9,147 bases of DNA. Source: an uncultured Pseudomonadota bacterium. GTDB taxonomy: Bacteria; Pseudomonadota; Gammaproteobacteria; Burkholderiales; Burkholderiaceae. A model generated the notes under the pieces. That model was given only the letters and a program-made list of their open reading frames with translations. It had not been told where the DNA came from and did no database searches. Shown here piece after piece: positions 1-6,204 of the stretch. How positions within the stretch are numbered: the stretch's first letter is position 1; each line of letters starts with the position of its first letter. The DNA is taken from positions 1 through 9,147 of the forward strand of contig CAMLIZ010000177.1 in assembly GCA_946480245.1 (NCBI GenBank), read 5' to 3'. A program made the translations under genes and the position numbers.

Positions 1-2
1 GT

Positions 3-3000
3 CTGCACGACATCCGCCATCTGGGCGCGGTCCCAGCAGGTGCCGCCGGCCATGCGCCTGCCGGCAGCGCACCCACTGCGGCCGCAGCCGGCCCCGCCCC
101 CCCCGGCGCTGCAGCCGCACCCAGCCCCGCGAGCGGCGGCGGCAGCGCCAGGCGCGGCGGCGGCGCCGGCGCGGGCGCCGCGGCGGCGAGCGCCGCGCCG
201 ATGTCGATCGGCTCGCCGATGGAGGGCGTGGTGGCCGCGGCCGAAGGCGGGCGTGCCGACGCGGTGGCGCAGTACGGCGCCGCCCGGGCCCGCCTGCGTG
301 CGAGCGCCGACGGCACCGCCACACTGCGCGCCGGCACGCGCTTCGCTGAAACGCCGGGCGAAGGCGCCACGGCCGCCACGCTGCGCCGCAGCTCGGCGCA
401 GCGCGCCGACGGCTTCTTCGGCTCGGTGGCCGATCGCCTGGACCGTGCGGTGGCACTGGCTTCGCAGGCCGTGCCGGACCAGCTGGGCGTGGCCGCCGAA
501 TCGGCCAAGGCGCAGCTGGCCGCGTCGATCGAGGCGCAGAAGGGATCGATCTCGGCCCGCGTCCGCCAGGCCCGCGGGCAGGCGCGTGGCGACGCCGCGC
601 TGGCGCGTGCTGCCGTGCGCCAGCAGGCCGCCGCGTTCGTGGCGGACGCTCACGTGCAGGCCGGCAACGCGATCCAGGCGCTGAGCACCACGCACGCCGA
701 CGCCATGGGCCAGGTGGACGCGCTGGAGACGTCCACCCTCGACCAGGTGAACGAGGTGTATGCGCAGGGCCGCGGCGACCTGGAAGGCCTGGGCGACACG
801 ATCGGCGCCGAATGCAACGCCACCGGCGCGCGCTTCGCCGCCACCTACGAGACCTTCGACCACTGCACGGAAAACGGCTTCTGGGACGGCGACCTGTCCC
901 AGCGGCGCGCCCATGCGCAGGCCGAGGCCGCGCGCTCGGTGGCCAGCGGCTATCACGACCGGATGGTGGAGTCGGCCCACAAGCGCGCGCGCGAGGTGGC
1001 GCGCGCCGGCCGCAAGAGCGACCGCTGCGCGGTCATCGCCTCCGCCGCGCAGGCACGCGACACGCTGGACACGCAGCTGCAGGCGCTGATCGGTGCGATC
1101 GAGACCGCGCGCGACGCGGCCATCGCGCAGGCCGAGAGCACGCGCGAACGCCTGCTCGGCTCGATCAGCAGCTCGCTGCACGCCACGCTGCGCCAGCTCG
1201 ACCAGCAGGAGCACGACCAGCGCCAGGCCGCCGACGACACCGGCTACATGCAGCAGCTGCTGCAGGAGCAGCTGGCGCACGGCGCGGCCGCCGCGATCCA
1301 GCAGACGGTGGCCACCGCCGTGGAGACGGCGCTCGGCGCATTGGCCAGTGCGCAGGCGCAATGCGCCGGCGCACAGCCGCCCGACCCCGAGCTGCTGGAG
1401 GCCGCGCTGCAGCAGGTGGCGCAGAACATCGACAGTGCACTCGGCAGCCTGACCGGCGGCGTGGACGGCGGTGCCGGCGCGGCCGAGGCGCAGATGGCCG
1501 GCGCACTGCAGCAGGGCCTGGGCGCGCTGGAGGCGGTGACGCAGGCCAACGACGAGCAGACCGGCGCCGCCAGCGCCAGCTTCAGCAGCGCGATGAGCCA
1601 GCTGGCCGGCAACGACAACTTCGCCGGCCAGCGCAGCCAGTTCACGCAGCAGATGACGCAGAGCGCGGCAGCCGGCAGCGCCGCGCTGGCGCAGGTGGTC
1701 ACCGGCCTGCGCCAGGGCGGCGAGGCGATCCTCGGCGCAGCGCGCAATGCGCTCACGCAGGCCCACACCGACCTCGAGGGCAACCTGCGGCAAAGCCAGC
1801 AGGGCCTGGAGTGCGAGATCACCCGCAAGGCCGACGAGGCTGCGTCGCACGAGGCACCGGCATGGAAGCGGCTGGTCGCGGTGCTGCTGGTGATCCTGGT
1901 GATCGTGATCGTGATCGCGGTGACCGTGCTGACGGCTGGCATGGCGTTGGGGCCGATCGCCACCATCGCGGTCGGCATGGCGATCGGCGCGGCGGTGGGC
2001 GCGGTCACGTCGGCGCTGCTGTCGGTGGCCGGCGACCTGTGGAGCAACCGCGCGGTGTCGGGCGACCGCGCACTGCATGCGGCGATCGAAGGCGCGATCA
2101 CCGGCGCGATCGGTGGCGGCCTCGGCGCAGCGGCCGGGCTGGCCACCAAGGGCATGTCGGTGGCGGTGCAACTGGGCGCGCAGCTGGTGGTGGCCGGCGG
2201 GCTCAACACCGTCGTGCAGCTGGTGCATTCCGGCGGCTCGTTCAAGAACTTCTCGTTCGGCCAGCTCGGCCTGACGCTGCTGATCACCACGCTCACCTTC
2301 GGCCTGGCCCACCGCGTGGCCGCGGGCCGTGTGCCCACCGGCGCACCCAACGAGCCCCCGCCGACGGTGCCGCCCGAAGCCGGGGCGCCGGCCACCCCGG
2401 CGCCCGCCGAGGTGACAGGCACCGAACTGCCGCCGGAGCTGCAAGGCGCTGTGCCGGCGAACGACAACGCGCTACCGGTGGAGGTGCCCGAGAGCACGCC
2501 CGAGATCGAGCTGCCCGGCGGCCCGGCGGCCAACGACAACAGCTACCCCGACCTGCCCGGCGGCGCACCGGCCAACGACAACGCCGAGCTGCCGGACCTG
2601 CCGCGCATCGGCCCCCGCGGCGGCGGGCGCATGCAGGCCGGTGACGCGGCTTCGTTCGAGGGCGGTGCGGCGCGCGACATCTATGCGACGCCCGCTCCTG
2701 CGCGCCCCACTCCGGCACTGCGGCCGGTGGCGCTGGCCCCCGAGCCGGCCACCGGCTTCGTGCCCGAGGTGATCCCCGAGCCCGTCACGCCGGTGCCGGA
2801 GCCGGTCACGCCGCCCGAGCCGGTGACACCGCAACCCGAGCCCGCCACCCCCGCGCCCGAGCCAGCGACGCCGGCCACCCCCGAGCCGCAACCCGCACCC
2901 GCACCGGTGCCCGAACCCGAGCCGGTGCCGATCCCGGTGCCGGTACCCGAGCCGGTGCCCGCACCCGGGCCTGCCGTGGGCCCGTCGCCATCACCGATGC

Positions 3001-3548
3001 CGGTGCCCGTGCCGCTGCCGAAGCCCGCCCCCAAGAAGGAACCGGAGCCCGAGCCGCGCGACGCCTGCCAGGTGCTGCTGGGCCTGCAGCCGGGCATCAA
3101 CGACCGCTGGCATGCGCAGCGCGCGCCGATCGCGGGCCAGACGACGGTGGACGCGGCGGCCTTCCGGCTCGACGCCGGCATCAACCCGCCGGCCGGCCAG
3201 GACACCACGCCCGCCTCGCGCACATGGGTGCGCGCGATCGGCAACCCGGGCGACGACGCCGGCCACGTGATCGCCAATCGCTTCGGCGGCCGGGCCGACT
3301 TCAACGGCGCGAACGGCAACATCTTTCCGCAGCACCTGGGCTTCAACCGCGGCGCGATGCGCTCGCTCGACGCGGTGGCCGCGGGCCGGCACGACCAGGG
3401 CTGCGACGTTTGCGTGCACATCGCGCTGGACTACGATGCACCGAGCGACCTGCGGCCTTCCGCCGCGCTGTACACCCTGCTGTACCGCTCCGCCGGCGCC
3501 ACGCGCTTCAACCCGCCGATCGGCCCGGTGTCGGTGCCCAACCCCTGA
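3..3548 (+). CDS. Giant polymorphic toxin/effector with C-terminal nuclease domain (5' partial)
   Basis: The frame is open from the left edge to TGA at 3546-3548 (1181 residues visible). Its first ATG is at 201, with no in-frame ATG, GTG or TTG before it and no convincing ribosome site, so I infer the true start lies outside the window. Residues below count from Met201. Order: Ala/Pro/Gly low-complexity segment (before 1); Ala/Gln/Glu-rich helical, probably coiled-coil region, about 60-550; hydrophobic block 555-706 with a strong membrane segment (559-580) and glycine-zipper-like helices; disordered Pro-rich linker 714-952 with three ANDN motifs; C-terminal domain 953-1115 with DDAGH (His1022) and NGNIFPQ (Asn1040). 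The last resembles the DxGH...N core of non-specific endonucleases (Endonuclea_NS-like, His-Me finger). Delivery stalk, hydrophobic translocation-like block, flexible linker and variable C-terminal enzyme is a known toxin plan. The missing N-terminus should carry the delivery domain. An ankyrin gene follows 15 nt downstream. Coding frame: high confidence; nuclease role: moderate. Confidence 0.85.
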   Translation: MHDIRHLGAVPAGAAGHAPAGSAPTAAAAGPAPPGAAAAPSPASGGGSARRGGGAGAGAAAASAAPMSIGSPMEGVVAAAEGGRADAVAQYGAARARLRASADGTATLRAGTRFAETPGEGATAATLRRSSAQRADGFFGSVADRLDRAVALASQAVPDQLGVAAESAKAQLAASIEAQKGSISARVRQARGQARGDAALARAAVRQQAAAFVADAHVQAGNAIQALSTTHADAMGQVDALETSTLDQVNEVYAQGRGDLEGLGDTIGAECNATGARFAATYETFDHCTENGFWDGDLSQRRAHAQAEAARSVASGYHDRMVESAHKRAREVARAGRKSDRCAVIASAAQARDTLDTQLQALIGAIETARDAAIAQAESTRERLLGSISSSLHATLRQLDQQEHDQRQAADDTGYMQQLLQEQLAHGAAAAIQQTVATAVETALGALASAQAQCAGAQPPDPELLEAALQQVAQNIDSALGSLTGGVDGGAGAAEAQMAGALQQGLGALEAVTQANDEQTGAASASFSSAMSQLAGNDNFAGQRSQFTQQMTQSAAAGSAALAQVVTGLRQGGEAILGAARNALTQAHTDLEGNLRQSQQGLECEITRKADEAASHEAPAWKRLVAVLLVILVIVIVIAVTVLTAGMALGPIATIAVGMAIGAAVGAVTSALLSVAGDLWSNRAVSGDRALHAAIEGAITGAIGGGLGAAAGLATKGMSVAVQLGAQLVVAGGLNTVVQLVHSGGSFKNFSFGQLGLTLLITTLTFGLAHRVAAGRVPTGAPNEPPPTVPPEAGAPATPAPAEVTGTELPPELQGAVPANDNALPVEVPESTPEIELPGGPAANDNSYPDLPGGAPANDNAELPDLPRIGPRGGGRMQAGDAASFEGGAARDIYATPAPARPTPALRPVALAPEPATGFVPEVIPEPVTPVPEPVTPPEPVTPQPEPATPAPEPATPATPEPQPAPAPVPEPEPVPIPVPVPEPVPAPGPAVGPSPSPMPVPVPLPKPAPKKEPEPEPRDACQVLLGLQPGINDRWHAQRAPIAGQTTVDAAAFRLDAGINPPAGQDTTPASRTWVRAIGNPGDDAGHVIANRFGGRADFNGANGNIFPQHLGFNRGAMRSLDAVAAGRHDQGCDVCVHIALDYDAPSDLRPSAALYTLLYRSAGATRFNPPIGPVSVPNP
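423..1850 (+). other. Long Ala/Gln-rich helical, probably coiled-coil region of the giant protein
   Basis: Residues about 75-550 (from Met201) are rich in Ala, Gln, Glu, Asp and Arg and almost free of Pro, apart from a short break near residue 395. They show recurring patterns of the type A-x-x-x-A/I-x-x-A, consistent with long amphipathic helices. A Cys/aromatic-containing insertion (about residues 205-230, including TYETFDHC and ENGFWDGD) interrupts the regular helices and may be a hinge or small folded element. A stalk-like role is inference. Confidence 0.6.
1863..2319 (+). other. Hydrophobic, glycine-zipper-rich block inside the giant protein
   Basis: It begins after the basic-aromatic WKR at residue 555, followed by a run of about 22 Leu/Val/Ile/Ala residues. 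Alternating Gly/Ala helices follow (GMAIGAAVGAV, then GAITGAIGGGLGAAAG at about 630-646) and a last hydrophobic stretch near 690-706. There is no N-terminal signal here: the block lies in the middle of a very long soluble-looking protein. That suggests a membrane-insertion or translocation segment rather than a simple anchor (inference), as in large polymorphic toxins. It could instead anchor the protein in the inner membrane. Confidence 0.6.
2454..2582 (+). repeat. Three spaced ANDN motifs in the linker
   Basis: The tetrapeptide ANDN occurs at 2457-2468, 2529-2540 and 2571-2582, embedded in Pro/Gly/Leu-rich context (LPGG precedes the second and third; ELP, DLP and ALP elements surround them). 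Repeat spacing is 24 and 14 residues. All three use the same codons for Asn-Asp-Asn (aac gac aac), so recent duplication is possible. Function is unknown; a short linear binding motif or processing site is conceivable. Confidence 0.6.
2763..3056 (+). repeat. Proline-rich Pro-Glu-Pro / Pro-Val-Thr linker repeats
   Basis: About 98 codons encode imperfect PEPVTP, PEPATP, PVPEP and PVPVP units, ending in a Lys/Glu-Pro stretch just before the C-terminal nuclease-like domain. Every second or third residue is Pro, which gives an extended, disordered tether. Such linkers commonly separate a constant delivery part from an exchangeable toxin tip. The DNA is a degenerate tandem repeat and so a likely site of length variation by slippage or recombination. 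Confidence 0.8.
3057..3545 (+). other. C-terminal nuclease-like toxin domain (DxGH...N signature)
   Basis: This is the roughly 163-residue tip of the giant protein. Asp1018-Asp-Ala-Gly-His1022 is followed by VIANRFGG, and 18 residues after the His comes Asn1040 in NGNIFPQ, then FNRGAM. In DNA/RNA non-specific endonucleases of the His-Me finger group, the His of the D-x-G-H motif is the general base and a downstream Asn helps bind the catalytic metal. The order and spacing here fit that core. Cysteines at DAC and GCDVC could form a disulfide. Assignment rests on motif reading only; a different HNH-type hydrolase is possible. Confidence 0.65.
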
Positions 3549-3563
3549 TCCTCTCGAACTCGC

Positions 3564-3974
3564 ATGACGCCCCAAGCCCTCTCCGACCTGATTGTGCACG
3601 GTGATGTGCAGGCCGTGGCGCGTGCGCTGCAAGCCGAGCCCGCGCTGATCGGCGCCACCACCGCGGACGGCGACATGCCGCTGCACATCGCCTGCTGGCA
3701 GAAGCAGCTGGCGATCATCGGCACGCTGGTGGCCTATGGCCCGGACCTGAACGCACGCGGCTGCTACGGCCGCACGCCGCTGCACTACGCGGTGCATGAA
3801 GGCCGGCAGATCAGCGTGCCCATCGTCGGCCTGCTGCTGGCGCTGGGCGCCGACCCCGCGCTGAAGGACGACCACGGCTTCTCGGTGGAAGACTGGGCCA
3901 AGGTCGAGATGCACGACGGCCTGGCCGAAGTGTTGGGCCTGCTGCAGCGTGCGCGCCCGCCGCATCGGCCCTGA
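3564..3974 (+). CDS. Small ankyrin-repeat protein, candidate immunity protein
   Basis: This 136-residue protein is made of ankyrin units. A helical N-cap (1-30) is followed by DGDMPLHIACW (repeat near 36-65), GRTPLHYAVHEG (69-99, ending in LLALGADPAL) and a degenerate last unit from 104 (HGFSVEDWAKVEM). The TPLH and ADP consensus residues are clear. It has no signal peptide or membrane segment, so it should be cytosolic. By hand count it is mildly acidic (about 15 Asp/Glu, 10 Lys/Arg). It starts 15 nt after the toxin stop, in the same reading frame and without a visible Shine-Dalgarno site, so translation probably depends on reinitiation after the toxin gene. Position directly after a toxin tip is where immunity genes sit, and ankyrin proteins are a recognised immunity class in polymorphic toxin loci. 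The immunity role is inference; it could instead be an adaptor or a second effector. Confidence 0.85.
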   Translation: MTPQALSDLIVHGDVQAVARALQAEPALIGATTADGDMPLHIACWQKQLAIIGTLVAYGPDLNARGCYGRTPLHYAVHEGRQISVPIVGLLLALGADPALKDDHGFSVEDWAKVEMHDGLAEVLGLLQRARPPHRP

Positions 3975-3986
3975 CCCGCAGCCACG

Positions 3987-4901
3987 ATGGACGTGCGGGC
4001 TTACCTTTCGCAGTGCATCGCCGCGCAACAGCGTGTGCACGACCTGCACCTGGCCGGCGCGGCGCTTGCCGACGCCGTGCTGAACGGCCTGGCTGCCGAC
4101 CGGCTGGACATGTCGCGGGCCTTGCTCGACGGCGCCCAGTTGCGCGCGGCACGCCTGGGCGCCACGCGGCTGGCGGCCGCGTCGCTGCAGCATGCCGATC
4201 TCAACGGCGCCAGCCTGCGCGACTGCAACCTCGATGGCGCACACGCCGCCGGCGCGTGCTTCGACCAGGGCCGGCTCGAAGACAGCAGCGCCGCGGGCGC
4301 TGACCTCAGCGGCGCCAGCCTGCGCGGCACCGGCCTGACCGACACCTCGTTCCAGCGCGCGCTGCTGCAGCAGGCCGTGCTCGACGGCGCGACCGGCGAC
4401 GGCGTGTGCTTTCGGGGCGCCGACTTGAGCGGCGCCAGCGCGCGCGGCGCCTGCCTGCCCGATGCGGACTTCCGCGGCGCCGACCTGAGCGGCGCCAACT
4501 TCTCGAAGGCACGCCTGCGCGGCGCGGACTTTCGTGGTGCCGTGCTGGACGGCACCTGCTTCGACGACGCGGACTGCACCGGCGCCCGCTTCGACGCGGA
4601 GGACGCGCAGAAGGCCCAGGCGCCACAGGGCCAGGCTGCCGACACCGCCAGCGTCGAGCAACTGCTGGCCGCGCTGGCGCCGCTGCAGCAGGCGCTGCAC
4701 GCCCACCCCGACGAGTCCGCACAGGCGCAGCAGGCGCTGCGCAGCCTGATGGCGCAGCTCGCCAATGCGGCCGACCTGCCGCCGAGCACATGGAGGCCCT
4801 GGCTGGAGCCGCTGCTGCGCCAGCAGCAAGCCGGTCAGCCGCTGGACATGGAGCAGGTGCTGGACGCGCTGGCGGCCATCGCCCAGGCCCCGCGCGATTG
4901 A
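3987..4901 (+). CDS. Pentapeptide-repeat protein with C-terminal helical tail
   Basis: The protein has 304 residues. Pentapeptide repeats of the A(D/N)LxG type run from about residue 20 to 205, for example ADLNGASL, ADLSGASL, ADFRGADLSGANF and ADFRGAVL. They predict a right-handed square beta-helix with four pentapeptides per turn. The N-terminal about 18 residues (YLSQC...QQRVHDL) look like a capping helix. Residues 222-304 are Ala/Gln/Leu-rich helices ending in a Trp-containing segment (PSTWRPWLEPLL). The repeat part is mildly acidic (about 28 Asp/Glu against 20 Lys/Arg by hand count). It follows the ankyrin gene by 12 nt in the same frame, with no strong ribosome site, suggesting co-translation. 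Pentapeptide proteins include DNA-mimic gyrase protectors and injection-system components. A second immunity factor, adaptor or effector are all possible; function is unknown. Confidence 0.85.
   Translation: MDVRAYLSQCIAAQQRVHDLHLAGAALADAVLNGLAADRLDMSRALLDGAQLRAARLGATRLAAASLQHADLNGASLRDCNLDGAHAAGACFDQGRLEDSSAAGADLSGASLRGTGLTDTSFQRALLQQAVLDGATGDGVCFRGADLSGASARGACLPDADFRGADLSGANFSKARLRGADFRGAVLDGTCFDDADCTGARFDAEDAQKAQAPQGQAADTASVEQLLAALAPLQQALHAHPDESAQAQQALRSLMAQLANAADLPPSTWRPWLEPLLRQQQAGQPLDMEQVLDALAAIAQAPRD
4299..4500 (+). repeat. ADLSGA(S/N) units in register with the beta-helix turn
   Basis: Near-identical ADLSGAS/ADLSGAN units begin at residues 105, 145 and 165 of the pentapeptide protein, 40 and 20 residues apart. 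Twenty residues is one full turn of a pentapeptide beta-helix, so the copies would stack on the same face. At DNA level the units share gac-(ctc/ttg/ctg)-agc-ggc-gcc with synonymous differences at the Leu codon. Confidence 0.6.
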
Positions 4902-4909
4902 CGCGCGGG
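4889..4909. terminator. Perfect 8-bp GC hairpin between convergent genes
   Basis: The arms cccgcgcg (4889-4896) and cgcgcggg (4902-4909) are exact reverse complements around the 5-nt loop attga. The loop contains the TGA stop of the pentapeptide gene, and the hairpin ends 2 nt before the stop of the opposing operon. The position fits a bidirectional terminator for two converging transcripts. No T-tract follows on either strand, so it is not a standard intrinsic terminator. In DNA this GC-rich, short CG-palindromes also occur by chance. Confidence 0.4.
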
Positions 4910-4911
4910 CG

Positions 4912-6204
4912 CTATCGCAAGCCGCCGAGCACCGCCTGCTGGCGCGCCAGCTCGGCAGCGCCGATCGCCTGGGCCGCGGCGGGCCGCGCCTGCAGCAGGC
5001 GGTGGAAGCTGCGCAGGTTGGCGATCGCGTCGGCGTTGTCGGGCTCGGCGGACACGGCCTCCAGCAGGTCGCCCATCAACGCCTTGGCCCGCGCCGGGTC
5101 TTCCAGCCGTGGCGCCTGCGCCGCGATGCGCGCCACGTTGCGCAGGTTCTGCGCGTCGCCGCTGTAGGGCAGCAGGCGCGCCGCGGCGGCAAAGCCCTCG
5201 TCGGCCGCGCCGCCCTGCCCGTCCAGCCAGGCCAGCGCCCCCTGCAGCGCCGCGGCCGTGGCCGCGACGGCAGAAGACGGCGCGGCGCCGTCGCTGCCCT
5301 TGGCGTACAGCGCCAGCGACTGCTGCGCGTAGCGCGCGAAGCGCGGCGGCGCCTTGTCACCGCGCGCGCGGATCTCGAGGTAGCCCACCACGGCATCGAC
5401 GAAGTGCAGTTCGGGCATGCGCTCGCGCAGCGGCCAGCGCTGTGCGTCCACACGCGCCTTCACCCAGCCTGCAGGGCCACCGTACAGCGGCCGCACGTGC
5501 ATCCAGTCGCCGCGCACCTCGCTCACGGTGTAGCCGAAGGGCTGGAAGGCGTCGGGGTCCGGCGCCAGCTGCAGCACCTTGGCATACGGGTCCGGCTGCT
5601 CGTACACGCGCGCCGACTCCGCAAAGGCGCTGCGCACGCGCTTCAGGTCGTCGTAGCTGATACGCTGCGCCGCAAACGCGAGCGCCTGGCGCGGCAGGTG
5701 CGCGCGAAAGCGCAGCGCGCCATCGGCCGCGGGAACGCTGGTCTCGATGGTCTCCTCGCGGCCGGCGCGCGCAAAACGCACGAAGCTCTGGATGTAGAGC
5801 TGGCCCTGCTCCTCGTAGATGCGGCCCCACAGCATCGCGATACCGCGCCCGGGCGCCACGCCCTGGCTGCCCTGGCCGCTGCTCATGCGCTGCCACACCG
5901 CATCGGGATCGCACGGCGGTGCACCGGGAAACTGCACCAGGTTGACGATGCCGATGCCCTCGTACTTGGCCATCTCGATCAGGCTGTCCTGCTGCATCAG
6001 CACCGTGAGCGCACGCGCCGCCCCGGACACCGGGCGACGCGCTTCCACCGCGTCGGTGTACGGCAGGATCAGCAGGTTCACCGGCGTGTCGCGAAACACC
6101 GCCGGGTCTTCGCAAGGGCGCACGTCCATCGCGTTCGCCGGCGCTGCGCACAGCATCGGCAGCGCGGCCAGAGCAAGCATTGCAAGGTGCCACCAGCGCT
6201 TCAT
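4912..6204 (-). CDS. Exported protein with SH3-like segment and helical C-terminus, unknown function
   Basis: The protein has 430 residues, starting at the ATG on 6204. A longer frame extends upstream, but this start gives a textbook signal peptide (MKRWW, hydrophobic core, APANA cleavage near residue 25) and overlaps the upstream stop by 4 nt. The mature part has an alpha/beta-looking domain (about 40-180) with NLLILPYTDA, LIEMAKYEGI and GIAMLWGRIYEEQGQLYIQS. That pattern, a strand followed by short-lived identity checks, loosely recalls TolB-N/CsgG-type lipoprotein folds. Residues 197-253 (SARVYEQPD...GDWMHVRPL...GPAGWVKAR) look like a bacterial SH3 domain. The rest is helical and solenoid-like (about 310-430, with AEPDNADAIANL resembling a TPR edge). 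It is predicted periplasmic and is the last gene of a three-gene coupled operon. I do not recognise a named family; peptidoglycan or envelope binding through the SH3-like part is inference. Confidence 0.8.
   Translation of the reverse strand: MKRWWHLAMLALAALPMLCAAPANAMDVRPCEDPAVFRDTPVNLLILPYTDAVEARRPVSGAARALTVLMQQDSLIEMAKYEGIGIVNLVQFPGAPPCDPDAVWQRMSSGQGSQGVAPGRGIAMLWGRIYEEQGQLYIQSFVRFARAGREETIETSVPAADGALRFRAHLPRQALAFAAQRISYDDLKRVRSAFAESARVYEQPDPYAKVLQLAPDPDAFQPFGYTVSEVRGDWMHVRPLYGGPAGWVKARVDAQRWPLRERMPELHFVDAVVGYLEIRARGDKAPPRFARYAQQSLALYAKGSDGAAPSSAVAATAAALQGALAWLDGQGGAADEGFAAAARLLPYSGDAQNLRNVARIAAQAPRLEDPARAKALMGDLLEAVSAEPDNADAIANLRSFHRLLQARPAAAQAIGAAELARQQAVLGGLR

Noticed and set aside
40..684. 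214-codon + frame over the start of the giant gene
   Set aside because: Arg/Pro/Ala-only composition typical of a shifted frame in GC-rich DNA; the overlapping frame has natural protein composition.
1244..2539. 431-codon antisense frame
   Set aside because: Ser/Ala/Pro/Cys-rich reverse shadow of the helical region; no ribosome site or domain, and the sense frame is continuous across it.
812..2644. 610-codon + frame inside the giant gene
   Set aside because: Extremely Arg/Gly/Ala-rich with no motif; a shadow of the real frame.
2763..3056. Tandem repeats considered as a CRISPR array or minisatellite outside genes
   Set aside because: The units are imperfect, in frame and encode a Pro-rich linker; there are no constant repeats with unique spacers.
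2991..4829. 612-codon antisense frame spanning toxin tip, ankyrin and pentapeptide genes
   Set aside because: It crosses three well-supported sense genes and mirrors their repeats; long antisense frames are expected at this GC content.
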